Shown here piece by piece: positions 10,323 to 23,766 of a DNA stretch of 64,000 nucleotides. How positions within the stretch are numbered: the first letter of the stretch is position 1; every line of letters begins with the position of its first letter. Source of the DNA: Pristionchus mayeri (taxonomy: Eukaryota; Nematoda; Chromadorea; Rhabditida; Neodiplogasteridae); contig BTRK01000003.1 of the NCBI GenBank assembly GCA_036245805.1, positions 20,859,292 through 20,923,291 on the forward strand. Reading direction: 5' to 3'. The notes beneath the pieces were generated by a model. The model had not been told where the DNA came from, made no database searches, and was given only the letters and a program-made list of their open reading frames with translations. The position numbers and the translations under genes are program-made.

Positions 10323-12560
10323 AGCTTTTTAACATTTTCGAACTTTATGAAACATTCTAAAAGCTTTGGAACATTTTCGAACTTTATGGAACATTCTAAA
10401 AGCTTTGGAACATTTTCGAACTTTATGGAACATTCTAGAAGCTTTGGAACATTTTCAAACTTTCGGGAACATTCTAGAAGCTTTAGAACATTTTCGAACT
10501 TTATGGAACATTCTAGAAGCTTTGGAACATTTTCAAACTTTCGGGAACATTCCAGAAGCTTTAGAACATTTTCGAACTTTATGGAACATTCTAGAAGCTT
10601 TGGAACATTTTCGAACTTTATGGAACATTCTAGAAGCTTTAGAACATTTTCGAACTTTATGGAACATTCTAGAAGCTTTGGAACATTTTCGAACTTTATG
10701 GAACATTCTAGAAGCTTTGGAACATTTTCGAACTTTATGGAACATTCTAAAAGCTTTGGAACATTTTCGAACTTTATGGAACATTCTAGAAGCTTTGGAA
10801 CACTTTCGAACTTTATGGAACATTCTAGAAGCTTTGGAACATTTTCAAACTTTCTGGAACATTCTAGAAGCTTTAGAACATTTTCAAACTTTCTGGAACA
10901 TTCTAGAAGCTTTGGAACATTTTCAAACTTTCGGGAACATTCTAGAAGCTTTAGAACATTTTCGAACTTTATGGAACATTCTAGAAGCTTTAGAACATTT
11001 TCGAACTTTATGGAACATTCTAGAAGCTTTGGAACATTTTCAAACTTTCGGGAACATTCTAGAAGCTTTAGAACATTTTCGAACTTTATGGAACATTCTA
11101 GAAGCTTTGGAACATTTTCAAACTTTCTGGAACATTCTAAAAGCTTTGGAACATTTTCGAACTTTATGGAACATTCTAGAAGCTTTGGAACATTTTCGAA
11201 CTTTATGGAACATTCTAAAAGCTTTGGAACATTTTCGAACTTTATGGAACATTCTAGAAGCTTTGGAACATTTTCAAACTTTCGGGAACATTCTAGAAGC
11301 TTTAGAACATTTTCGAACTTTATGGAACATTCTAGAAGCTTTGGAACATTTTCAAACTTTCTGGAACATTCTGGATGCTTTGGAACATTTTCGAACTTTA
11401 TGGAACATTCTAGAAGCTTTGGAACATTTTCGAACTTTCTGGAACATTCTAGAAGCTTTAGAACATTTTCGAACTTTCTGGAACATTCTAGAAGCTTTGG
11501 AACATTTTCAAACTTTCGGGAACATTCTAGAAGCTTTAGAACATTTTCGAACTTTATGGAACATTCTAGAAGCTTTGGAACATTTTCAAACTTTCGCGAA
11601 CATTCTAGAAGCTTTAGAACATTTTCGAACTTTATGGAACATTCTAGAAGCTTTGGAACATTTTCGAACTTTATGGAACATTCTAGAAGCTTTAGAACAT
11701 TTTCGAACTTTATGGAACATTCTAGAAGCTTTGGAACATTTTCGAACTTTATGGAACATTCTAGAAGCTTTGGAACATTTTCGAACTTTATGGAACATTC
11801 TAAAAGCTTTGGAACATTTTCGAACTTTATGGAACATTCTAGAAGCTTTGGAACATTTTCGAACTTTATGGAACATTCTAGAAGCTTTGGAACATTTTCA
11901 AACTTTCTGGAACATTCTAGAAGCTTTAGAACATTTTCAAACTTTCTGGAACATTCTAGAAGCTTTGGAACATTTTCAAACTTTCGGGAACATTCTAGAA
12001 GCTTTAGAACATTTTCGAACTTTATGGAACATTCTAGAAGCTTTAGAACATTTTCGAACTTTATGGAACATTCTAGAAGCTTTGGAACATTTTCAAACTT
12101 TCGGGAACATTCTAGAAGCTTTAGAACATTTTCGAACTTTATGGAACATTCTAGAAGCTTTGGAACATTTTCAAACTTTCTGGAACATTCTAAAAGCTTT
12201 GGAACATTTTCGAACTTTATGGAACATTCTAGAAGCTTTGGAACATTTTCGAACTTTATGGAACATTCTAAAAGCTTTGGAACATTTTCGAACTTTATGG
12301 AACATTCTAGAAGCTTTGGAACATTTTCAAACTTTCGGGAACATTCTAAAAGCTTTAGAACATTTTCGAACTTTATGGAACATTCTAGAAGCTTTGGAAC
12401 ATTTTCAAACTTTCTGGAACATTCTGGATGCTTTGGAACATTTTCGAACTTTATGGAACATTCTAGAAGCTTTGGAACATTTTCGAACTTTCTGGAACAT
12501 TCTAGAAGCTTTAGAACATTTTCGAACTTTCTGGAACATTCTAGAAGCTTTGGAACATTT

Positions 12561-13535
12561 TCAAACTTTCGGGAACATTCTAGAAGCTTTAGAACATTTT
12601 CGAACTTTATGGAACATTCTAGAAGCTTTGGAACATTTTCGAACTTTATGGAACATTCTAAAAGCTTTGGAACATTTTCGAACTTTATGGAACATTCTAA
12701 AAGCTTTGGAACATTTTCGAACTTTATGGAACATTCTAGAAGCTTTGGAACATTTTCGAACTTTATGGAACATTCTAGAAGCTTTAGAACATTTTCAAAC
12801 TTTCTGGAACATTCTAGAAGCTTTAGAACATTTTCGAACTTTATGGAACATTCTAGAAGCTTTAGAACATTTTCGAACTTTATGGAACATTCTAGAAGCT
12901 TTGGAACATTTTCGAACTTTATGGAACATTCTGGATGCTTTGGAACATTTTCGAACTTTATGGAACATTCTAGAAGCTTTGGAACATTTTCGAACTTTAT
13001 GGAACATTCTAGAAGCTTTGGAACATTTTCAAACTTTCTGGAACATTCTAGAAGCTTTAGAACATTTTCAAACTTTCTGGAACATTCTAGAAGCTTTGGA
13101 ACATTTTCAAACTTTCGGGAACATTCTAGAAGCTTTAGAACATTTTCGAACTTTATGGAACATTCTAGAAGCTTTAGAACATTTTCGAACTTTATGGAAC
13201 ATTCTAGAAGCTTTGGAACATTTTCAAACTTTCGGGAACATTCTAGAAGCTTTAGAACATTTTCGAACTTTATGGAACATTCTAGAAGCTTTGGAACATT
13301 TTCAAACTTTCTGGAACATTCTAAAAGCTTTGGAACATTTTCGAACTTTATGGAACATTCTAGAAGCTTTGGAACATTTTCGAACTTTATGGAACATTCT
13401 GGATGCTTTGGAACATTTTCGAACTTTATGGAACATTCTAGAAGCTTTGGAACATTTTCGAACTTTCTGGAACATTCTAGAAGCTTTAGAACATTTTCGA
13501 ACTTTCTGGAACATTCTAGAAGCTTTGGAACATTT
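12561..13535 (+). repeat. 25-monomer unit (975 bp), first tandem copy
   Basis: Starts at a Q-type monomer and contains two adjacent K-type monomers, a CTGGATGC monomer and a run of CAAACTTTCTGG monomers. All of these recur 975 bp downstream. Confidence 0.85.
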
Positions 13536-14510
13536 TCAAACTTTCGGGAACATTCTAGAAGCTTTAGAACATTTTCGAACTTTATGGAACATTCTAGAAG
13601 CTTTGGAACATTTTCGAACTTTATGGAACATTCTAAAAGCTTTGGAACATTTTCGAACTTTATGGAACATTCTAAAAGCTTTGGAACATTTTCGAACTTT
13701 ATGGAACATTCTAGAAGCTTTGGAACATTTTCGAACTTTATGGAACATTCTAGAAGCTTTAGAACATTTTCAAACTTTCTGGAACATTCTAGAAGCTTTA
13801 GAACATTTTCGAACTTTATGGAACATTCTAGAAGCTTTAGAACATTTTCGAACTTTATGGAACATTCTAGAAGCTTTGGAACATTTTCGAACTTTATGGA
13901 ACATTCTGGATGCTTTGGAACATTTTCGAACTTTATGGAACATTCTAGAAGCTTTGGAACATTTTCGAACTTTATGGAACATTCTAGAAGCTTTGGAACA
14001 TTTTCAAACTTTCTGGAACATTCTAGAAGCTTTAGAACATTTTCAAACTTTCTGGAACATTCTAGAAGCTTTGGAACATTTTCAAACTTTCGGGAACATT
14101 CTAGAAGCTTTAGAACATTTTCGAACTTTATGGAACATTCTAGAAGCTTTAGAACATTTTCGAACTTTATGGAACATTCTAGAAGCTTTGGAACATTTTC
14201 AAACTTTCGGGAACATTCTAGAAGCTTTAGAACATTTTCGAACTTTATGGAACATTCTAGAAGCTTTGGAACATTTTCAAACTTTCTGGAACATTCTAAA
14301 AGCTTTGGAACATTTTCGAACTTTATGGAACATTCTAGAAGCTTTGGAACATTTTCGAACTTTATGGAACATTCTAAAAGCTTTGGAACATTTTCGAACT
14401 TTATGGAACATTCTAGAAGCTTTGGAACATTTTCAAACTTTCGGGAACATTCTAGAAGCTTTAGAACATTTTCGAACTTTATGGAACATTCTAGAAGCTT
14501 TGGAACATTT
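13536..14510 (+). repeat. 25-monomer unit (975 bp), second tandem copy
   Basis: Repeats the landmarks of 12561-13535 at 975 bp. The paralogous block at 16.2-20.0 kb has a single such unit, so this is a recent copy-number change. The following stretch from 14666 resembles the start of a third unit and carries a private TTCAAAAAGC near 14803. Confidence 0.8.
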
Positions 14511-15287
14511 TCAAACTTTCTGGAACATTCTGGATGCTTTGGAACATTTTCGAACTTTATGGAACATTCTAGAAGCTTTGGAACATTTTCGAACTTTCTG
14601 GAACATTCTAGAAGCTTTAGAACATTTTCGAACTTTCTGGAACATTCTAGAAGCTTTGGAACATTTTCAAACTTTCGGGAACATTCTAGAAGCTTTAGAA
14701 CATTTTCGAACTTTATGGAACATTCTAGAAGCTTTGGAACATTTTCGAACTTTATGGAACATTCTAAAAGCTTTGGAACATTTTCGAACTTTATGGAACA
14801 TTCAAAAAGCTTTGGAACATTTTCGAACTTTATGGAACATTCTAGAAGCTTTGGAACATTTTCGAACTTTATGGAACATTCTAGAAGCTTTAGAACATTT
14901 TCAAACTTTCTGGAACATTCTAGAAGCTTTGGAACATTTTCGAACTTTCTGGAACATTCTAGAAGCTTTGGAACATTTTCAAACTTTCTGGAACATTCTA
15001 GAAGCTTTAGAACATTTTCAAACTTTCTGGAACATTCTAGAAGCTTTGGAACATTTTCAAACTTTCGGGAACATTCTAAAAGCTTTAGAACATTTTCGAA
15101 CTTTATGGAACATTCTAGAAGCTTTAGAACATTTTCGAACTTTATGGAACATTCTAGAAGCTTTGGAACATTTTCGAACTTTATGGAACATTCTAGAAGC
15201 TTTAGAACATTTTCGAACTTTATGGAACATTCTAGAAGCTTTGGAACATTTTCGAACTTTATGGAACATTCTAGAAGCTTTGGAACA

Positions 15288-15304
15288 TTTTATGCTTTGG
15301 AACA
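15288..15304 (+). repeat. 17-bp truncated monomer (first of three)
   Basis: CATTTTATGCTTTGGAAC is best explained by a 22-bp internal deletion of a D-type monomer, joining CATTTT to ATGCTTTGG. The deletion shifts the 39-bp phase, so it marks descent precisely. It recurs at 20022-20038 and 22050-22066. Confidence 0.85.
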
Positions 15305-16157
15305 TTTTCGAACTTTATGGAACATTCTAGAAGCTTTGGAACATTTTCGAACTTTCTGGAACATTCTAGAAGCTTTAGAACATTTTCGAACTTTCTGGAA
15401 CATTCTAGAAGCTTTGGAACATTTTCAAACTTTCGGGAACATTCTAGAAGCTTTAGAACATTTTCGAACTTTATGGAACATTCTAAAAGCTTTGGAACAT
15501 TTTCAAACTTTCGGGAACATTCTAGAAGCTTTGGAACATTTTCGAACTTTATGGAACATTCTAAAAGCTTTGGAACATTTTCGAACTTTATGGAACATTC
15601 TAGAAGCTTTGGAACATTTTCGAACTTTATGGAACATTCTAGAAGCTTTGGAACATTTTCGAACTTTCTGGAACATTCTAGAAGTTTGGAACATTTTCAA
15701 ACTTTCGGGAACATTCTAGAAGCTTTAGAACATTTTCGAACTTTATGGAACATTCTGGATGCTTTGGAACATTTTCGAACTTTATGGAACATTCTAGAAG
15801 CTTTAGAACATTTTCAAACTTTCTGGAACATTCTAGAAGCTTTGGAACATTTTCAAACTTTCGGGAACATTCTAGAAGCTTTAGAACATTTTCGAACTTT
15901 ATGGAACATTCTGGATGCTTTGGAACATTTTCGAACTTTATGGAACATTCTAGAAGCTTTGGAACATTTTCGAACTTTATGGAACATTCTAAAAGCTTTG
16001 GAACATTTTCGAACTTTATGGAACATTCTAGAAGCTTTGGAACATTTTCAAACTTTCGGGAACATTCTAGAAGCTTTAGAACATTTTCGAACTTTATGGA
16101 ACATTCTAGAAGCTTTGGAACATTTTCGAACTTTATGGAACATTCTAGAAGCTTTGG

Positions 16158-19100
16158 AACATTTTCGAACTTTATGGAACATTCTAAAAGCTTTGGAACA
16201 TTTTCGAACTTTATGGAACATTCTAGAAGCTTTGGAACATTTTCAAACTTTCGGGAACATTCTAGAAGCTTTAGAACATTTTCGAACTTTATGGAACATT
16301 CTAGAAGCTTTGGAACATTTTCAAACTTTCGGGAACATTCCAGAAGCTTTAGAACATTTTCGAACTTTATGGAACATTCTAGAAGCTTTGGAACATTTTC
16401 GAACTTTATGGAACATTCTAGAAGCTTTAGAACATTTTCGAACTTTATGGAACATTCTAGAAGCTTTGGAACATTTTCGAACTTTATGGAACATTCTAGA
16501 AGCTTTGGAACATTTTCGAACTTTATGGAACATTCTAAAAGCTTTGGAACATTTTCGAACTTTATGGAACATTCTAGAAGCTTTGGAACACTTTCGAACT
16601 TTATGGAACATTCTAGAAGCTTTGGAACATTTTCAAACTTTCTGGAACATTCTAGAAGCTTTAGAACATTTTCAAACTTTCTGGAACATTCTAGAAGCTT
16701 TGGAACATTTTCAAACTTTCGGGAACATTCTAGAAGCTTTAGAACATTTTCGAACTTTATGGAACATTCTAGAAGCTTTAGAACATTTTCGAACTTTATG
16801 GAACATTCTAGAAGCTTTGGAACATTTTCAAACTTTCGGGAACATTCTAGAAGCTTTAGAACATTTTCGAACTTTATGGAACATTCTAGAAGCTTTGGAA
16901 CATTTTCAAACTTTCTGGAACATTCTAAAAGCTTTGGAACATTTTCGAACTTTATGGAACATTCTAGAAGCTTTGGAACATTTTCGAACTTTATGGAACA
17001 TTCTAAAAGCTTTGGAACATTTTCGAACTTTATGGAACATTCTAGAAGCTTTGGAACATTTTCAAACTTTCGGGAACATTCTAGAAGCTTTAGAACATTT
17101 TCGAACTTTATGGAACATTCTAGAAGCTTTGGAACATTTTCAAACTTTCTGGAACATTCTGGATGCTTTGGAACATTTTCGAACTTTATGGAACATTCTA
17201 GAAGCTTTGGAACATTTTCGAACTTTCTGGAACATTCTAGAAGCTTTAGAACATTTTCGAACTTTCTGGAACATTCTAGAAGCTTTGGAACATTTTCAAA
17301 CTTTCGGGAACATTCTAGAAGCTTTAGAACATTTTCGAACTTTATGGAACATTCTAGAAGCTTTGGAACATTTTCAAACTTTCGCGAACATTCTAGAAGC
17401 TTTAGAACATTTTCGAACTTTATGGAACATTCTAGAAGCTTTGGAACATTTTCGAACTTTATGGAACATTCTAGAAGCTTTAGAACATTTTCGAACTTTA
17501 TGGAACATTCTAGAAGCTTTGGAACATTTTCGAACTTTATGGAACATTCTAGAAGCTTTGGAACATTTTCGAACTTTATGGAACATTCTAAAAGCTTTGG
17601 AACATTTTCGAACTTTATGGAACATTCTAGAAGCTTTGGAACATTTTCGAACTTTATGGAACATTCTAGAAGCTTTGGAACATTTTCAAACTTTCTGGAA
17701 CATTCTAGAAGCTTTAGAACATTTTAAACTTTCTGGAACATTCTAGAAGCTTTGGAACATTTTCAAACTTTCGGGAACATTCTAGAAGCTTTAGAACATT
17801 TTCGAACTTTATGGAACATTCTAGAAGCTTTAGAACATTTTCGAACTTTATGGAACATTCTAGAAGCTTTGGAACATTTTCAAACTTTCGGGAACATTCT
17901 AGAAGCTTTAGAACATTTTCGAACTTTATGGAACATTCTAGAAGCTTTGGAACATTTTCAAACTTTCTGGAACATTCTAAAAGCTTTGGAACATTTTCGA
18001 ACTTTATGGAACATTCTAGAAGCTTTGGAACATTTTCGAACTTTATGGAACATTCTAAAAGCTTTGGAACATTTTCGAACTTTATGGAACATTCTAGAAG
18101 CTTTGGAACATTTTCAAACTTTCGGGAACATTCTAGAAGCTTTAGAACATTTTCGAACTTTATGGAACATTCTAGAAGCTTTGGAACATTTTCAAACTTT
18201 CTGGAACATTCTGGATGCTTTGGAACATTTTCGAACTTTATGGAACATTCTAGAAGCTTTGGAACATTTTCGAACTTTCTGGAACATTCTAGAAGCTTTA
18301 GAACATTTTCGAACTTTCTGGAACATTCTAGAAGCTTTGGAACATTTTCAAACTTTCGGGAACATTCTAGAAGCTTTAGAACATTTTCGAACTTTATGGA
18401 ACATTCTAGAAGCTTTGGAACATTTTCGAACTTTATGGAACATTCTAAAAGCTTTGGAACATTTTCGAACTTTATGGAACATTCTAAAAGCTTTGGAACA
18501 TTTTCGAACTTTATGGAACATTCTAGAAGCTTTGGAACATTTTCGAGCTTTATGGAACATTCTAGAAGCTTTAGAACATTTTCAAACTTTCTGGAACATT
18601 CTAGAAGCTTTAGAACATTTTCGAACTTTATGGAACATTCTAGAAGCTTTAGAACATTTTCGAACTTTATGGAACATTCTAGAAGCTTTGGAACATTTTC
18701 GAACTTTATGGAACATTCTGGATGCTTTGGAACATTTTCGAACTTTATGGAACATTCTAGAAGCTTTGGAACATTTTCGAACTTTATGGAACATTCTAGA
18801 AGCTTTGGAACATTTTCAAACTTTCTGGAACATTCTAGAAGCTTTAGAACATTTTCAAACTTTCTGGAACATTCTAGAAGCTTTGGAACATTTTCAAACT
18901 TTCGGGAACATTCTAGAAGCTTTAGAACATTTTCGAACTTTATGGAACATTCTAGAAGCTTTAGAACATTTTCGAACTTTATGGAACATTCTAGAAGCTT
19001 TGGAACATTTTCAAACTTTCGGGAACATTCTAGAAGCTTTAGAACATTTTCGAACTTTATGGAACATTCTAGAAGCTTTGGAACATTTTCAAACTTTCTG

Positions 19101-20025
19101 GAACATTCTAAAAGCTTTGGAACATTTTCGAACTTTATGGAACATTCTAGAAGCTTTGGAACATTTTCGAACTTTATGGAACATTCTAAAAGCTTTGGAA
19201 CATTTTCGAACTTTATGGAACATTCTAGAAGCTTTGGAACATTTTCAAACTTTCGGGAACATTCTAGAAGCTTTAGAACATTTTCGAACTTTATGGAACA
19301 TTCTAGAAGCTTTGGAACATTTTCAAACTTTCTGGAACATTCTGGATGCTTTGGAACATTTTCGAACTTTATGGAACATTCTAGAAGCTTTGGAACATTT
19401 TCGAACTTTCTGGAACATTCTAGAAGCTTTAGAACATTTTCGAACTTTCTGGAACATTCTAGAAGCTTTGGAACATTTTCAAACTTTCGGGAACATTCTA
19501 GAAGCTTTAGAACATTTTCGAACTTTATGGAACATTCTAGAAGCTTTGGAACATTTTCGAACTTTATGGAACATTCTAAAAGCTTTGGAACATTTTCGAA
19601 CTTTATGGAACATTCTAAAAGCTTTGGAACATTTTCGAACTTTATGGAACATTCTAGAAGCTTTGGAACATTTTCGAACTTTATGGAACATTCTAGAAGC
19701 TTTAGAACATTTTCAAACTTTCTGGAACATTCTAGAAGCTTTGGAACATTTTCGAACTTTCTGGAACATTCTAGAAGCTTTGGAACATTTTCAAACTTTC
19801 TGGAACATTCTAGAAGCTTTAGAACATTTTCAAACTTTCTGGAACATTCTAGAAGCTTTGGAACATTTTCAAACTTTCGGGAACATTCTAAAAGCTTTAG
19901 AACATTTTCGAACTTTATGGAACATTCTAGAAGCTTTAGAACATTTTCGAACTTTATGGAACATTCTAGAAGCTTTGGAACATTTTCGAACTTTATGGAA
20001 CATTCTAGAAGCTTTGGAACATTTT
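16158..20025 (+). repeat. Large satellite block, copy 2 of about 5 kb duplication
   Basis: Carries TTCCAGAAGC (16341), GGAACACTTTCG (16589) and TTTCGCGAAC (about 17383), each 5788 bp from copy 1. It lacks one 975-bp unit and two further monomers, and has a private 1-bp deletion (CATTTTAAAC near 17725). It ends at the shared truncated monomer at 20022. The left edge is approximate. Confidence 0.82.
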
Positions 20026-21530
20026 ATGCTTTGGAACATTTTCGAACTTTATGGAACATTCTAGAAGCTTTGGAACATTTTCGAACTTTCTGGAACATTC
20101 TAGAAGCTTTAGAACATTTTCGAACTTTCTGGAACATTCTAGAAGCTTTGGAACATTTTCAAACTTTCGGGAACATTCTAGAAGCTTTAGAACATTTTCG
20201 AACTTTATGGAACATTCTAAAAGCTTTGGAACATTTTCAAACTTTCGGGAACATTCTAGAAGCTTTGGAACATTTTCGAACTTTATGGAACATTCTAAAA
20301 GCTTTGGAACATTTTCGAACTTTATGGAACATTCTAGAAGCTTTGGAACATTTTCGAACTTTATGGAACATTCTAGAAGCTTTGGAACATTTTCGAACTT
20401 TCTGGAACATTCTAGAAGCTTTAGAACATTTTCGAACTTTATGGAACATTCTAGAAGCTTTGGAACATTTTCGAACTTTCTGGAACATTCTATAAGCTTT
20501 AGAACATTTTCGAACTTTCTGGAACATTCTAGAAGCTTTGGAACATTTTCAAACTTTCTGGAACATTCTAGAAGCTTTAGAAAATTTTCGAACTTTATGG
20601 AACATTTTCGAACTTTCTGGAACATTCTAGAAGCTTTGGAACATTTTCGAACTTTCTGGAACATTCTAGAAGCTTTAGAACATTTTCGAACTTTATGGAA
20701 CATTCTAGAAGCTTTGGAACATTTTCAAACTTTCTGGAACATTCTGGATGCTTTGGAACATTTTCGAACTTTATGGAACATTCTAGAAGCTTTGGAACAT
20801 TTTCGAACTTTCTGGAACATTCTAGAAGCTTTAGAACATTTTCGAACTTTCTGGAACATTCTAGAAGCTTTGGAACATTTTCAAACTTTCGGGAACATTC
20901 TAGAAGCTTTAGAACATTTTCGAACTTTATGGAACATTCTAGAAGCTTAGGAACATTTTCAAACTTTCGGGAACATTCTAGAAGCTTTGGAACATTTTCG
21001 AACTTTATGGAACATTCTAGAAGCTTTGGAACATTTTCGAACTTTATGGAACATTCTAGAAGCTTTGGAACATTTTCGAACTTTCTGGAACATTCTAGAA
21101 GCTTTAGAACATTTTCGAACTTTATGGAACATTCTAGAAGCTTTGGAACATTTTCGAACTTTCTGGAACATTCTAGAAGCTTTGGAACATTTTCAAACTT
21201 TCTGGAACATTCTAGAAGCTTTAGAACATTTTCGAACTTTATGGAACATTCTAGAAGCTTTGGAACATTTTCGAACTTTCTGGAACATTCTAGAAGCTTT
21301 GGAACATTTTCGAACTTTATGGAACATTCTAGAAGCTTTGGAACATTTTCGAACTTTCTGGAACATTCTAGAAGCTTTGGAACATTTTCGAACTTTATGG
21401 AACATTCTAAAAGCTTTGGAACATTTTCGAACTTTATGGAACATTCTAGAAGCTTTGGAACATTTTCGAACTTTATGGAACATTCTAGAAGCTTTGGAAC
21501 ATTTTCGAACTTTCTGGAACATTCTATAAG
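20022..21530 (+). repeat. 2028-bp-offset duplication, copy 1
   Basis: Headed by the 17-bp truncated monomer and including a 19-bp half-monomer deletion near 20605 and TTCTATAAGC monomers near 20493 and 21526. All recur 2028 bp downstream (2067 bp after an inserted monomer). Confidence 0.85.
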
Positions 21531-21756
21531 CTTTAGAACATTTTCGAACTTTCTGGAACATTCTAGAAGCTTTGGAACATTTTCAAACTTTCTGGAACAT
21601 TCTAGAAGCTTTAGAACGTTTTCGAACTTTATGGAACATTCTAGAAGCTTTGGAACATTTTCAAACTTTCTGGAACATTCTGGATGCTTTGGAACATTTT
21701 CGAACTTTATGGAACATTCTAGAAGCTTTGGAACATTTTCGAACTTTCTGGAACAT

Positions 21757-21785
21757 TCTAGAAACTTTTTATTACATTTTCGAAC
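21757..21785 (+). repeat. Aberrant monomer junction
   Basis: CTAGAAACTTTTTATTACAT replaces the usual CTAGAAGCTTTGGAACAT, giving a 2-bp length gain and several substitutions. It is the most diverged monomer I noticed, and I did not see a second copy. Confidence 0.8.
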
Positions 21786-22049
21786 TTTCTGGAACATTCT
21801 AGAAGCTTTGGAACATTTTCAAACTTTCGGGAACATTCTAGAAGCTTTAGAACATTTTCGAACTTTATGGAACATTCTAGAAGCTTTAGAACATTTTCGA
21901 ACTTTATGGAACATTCTAGAAGCTTTGGAACATTTTCGAACTTTATGGAACATTCTAGAAGCTTTAGAACATTTTCGAACTTTATGGAACATTCTAGAAG
22001 CTTTGGAACATTTTCGAACTTTATGGAACATTCTAGAAGCTTTGGAACA

Positions 22050-23597
22050 TTTTATGCTTTGGAACATTTTCGAACTTTATGGAACATTCTAGAAGCTTTG
22101 GAACATTTTCGAACTTTCTGGAACATTCTAGAAGCTTTAGAACATTTTCGAACTTTCTGGAACATTCTAGAAGCTTTGGAACATTTTCAAACTTTCGGGA
22201 ACATTCTAGAAGCTTTAGAACATTTTCGAACTTTATGGAACATTCTAAAAGCTTTGGAACATTTTCAAACTTTCGGGAACATTCTAGAAGCTTTGGAACA
22301 TTTTCGAACTTTATGGAACATTCTAAAAGCTTTGGAACATTTTCGAACTTTATGGAACATTCTAGAAGCTTTGGAACATTTTCGAACTTTATGGAACATT
22401 CTAGAAGCTTTGGAACATTTTCGAACTTTCTGGAACATTCTAGAAGCTTTAGAACATTTTCGAACTTTATGGAACATTCTAGAAGCTTTGGAACATTTTC
22501 GAACTTTCTGGAACATTCTATAAGCTTTAGAACATTTTCGAACTTTCTGGAACATTCTAGAAGCTTTGGAACATTTTCAAACTTTCTGGAACATTCTAGA
22601 AGCTTTAGAAAATTTTCGAACTTTATGGAACATTTTCGAACTTTCTGGAACATTCTAGAAGCTTTGGAACATTTTCGAACTTTCTGGAACATTCTAGAAG
22701 CTTTAGAACATTTTCGAACTTTATGGAACATTCTAGAAGCTTTGGAACATTTTCAAACTTTCTGGAACATTCTGGATGCTTTGGAACATTTTCGAACTTT
22801 ATGGAACATTCTAGAAGCTTTGGAACATTTTCGAACTTTCTGGAACATTCTAGAAGCTTTAGAACATTTTCGAACTTTCTGGAACATTCTAGAAGCTTTG
22901 GAACATTTTCAAACTTTCGGGAACATTCTAGAAGCTTTAGAACATTTTCGAACTTTATGGAACATTCTAGAAGCTTAGGAACATTTTCAAACTTTCGGGA
23001 ACATTCTAGAAGCTTTGGAACATTTTCGAACTTTATGGAACATTCTAAAAGCTTTGGAACATTTTCGAACTTTATGGAACATTCTAGAAGCTTTGGAACA
23101 TTTTCGAACTTTATGGAACATTCTAGAAGCTTTGGAACATTTTCGAACTTTCTGGAACATTCTAGAAGCTTTAGAACATTTTCGAACTTTATGGAACATT
23201 CTAGAAGCTTTGGAACATTTTCGAACTTTCTGGAACATTCTAGAAGCTTTGGAACATTTTCAAACTTTCTGGAACATTCTAGAAGCTTTAGAACATTTTC
23301 GAACTTTATGGAACATTCTAGAAGCTTTGGAACATTTTCGAACTTTCTGGAACATTCTAGAAGCTTTGGAACATTTTCGAACTTTATGGAACATTCTAGA
23401 AGCTTTGGAACATTTTCGAACTTTCTGGAACATTCTAGAAGCTTTGGAACATTTTCGAACTTTATGGAACATTCTAAAAGCTTTGGAACATTTTCGAACT
23501 TTATGGAACATTCTAGAAGCTTTGGAACATTTTCGAACTTTATGGAACATTCTAGAAGCTTTGGAACATTTTCGAACTTTCTGGAACATTCTATAAG
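22050..23597 (+). repeat. 2028-bp-offset duplication, copy 2
   Basis: Begins with the third 17-bp truncated monomer and shares the half-monomer deletion (22631) and TTCTATAAGC monomers (22521, 23591). One extra K-type monomer near 23045 lengthens it by 39 bp. Similarity to copy 1 stops after 23597. Confidence 0.85.
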
Positions 23598-23766
23598 CTT
23601 TGGAACATTTTCGAACTTTATGGAACATTCTAGAAGCTTTGGAACATTTTCGAACTTTCTGTAACATTCTAGAAGCTTTAGAACATTTTCGAACTTTATG
23701 GAACATTCTAGAAGCTTTGGAACATTTTCGAACTTTCTGGAACATTCTAGAAGCTTTGGAACATTT

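Larger units (their letters stand above)
10370..15291 (+). repeat. Large satellite block, copy 1 of about 5 kb duplication
   Basis: Matches 16158-20025. Three private variants are shared at an offset of 5788 bp: TTCCAGAAGC (10553), GGAACACTTTCG (10801) and TTTCGCGAAC (about 11595). The block ends at a 17-bp truncated monomer (15288-15304) that copy 2 also has. Inside it, 12561-13535 and 13536-14510 are tandem 975-bp units; copy 2 has only one. Confidence 0.85.
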
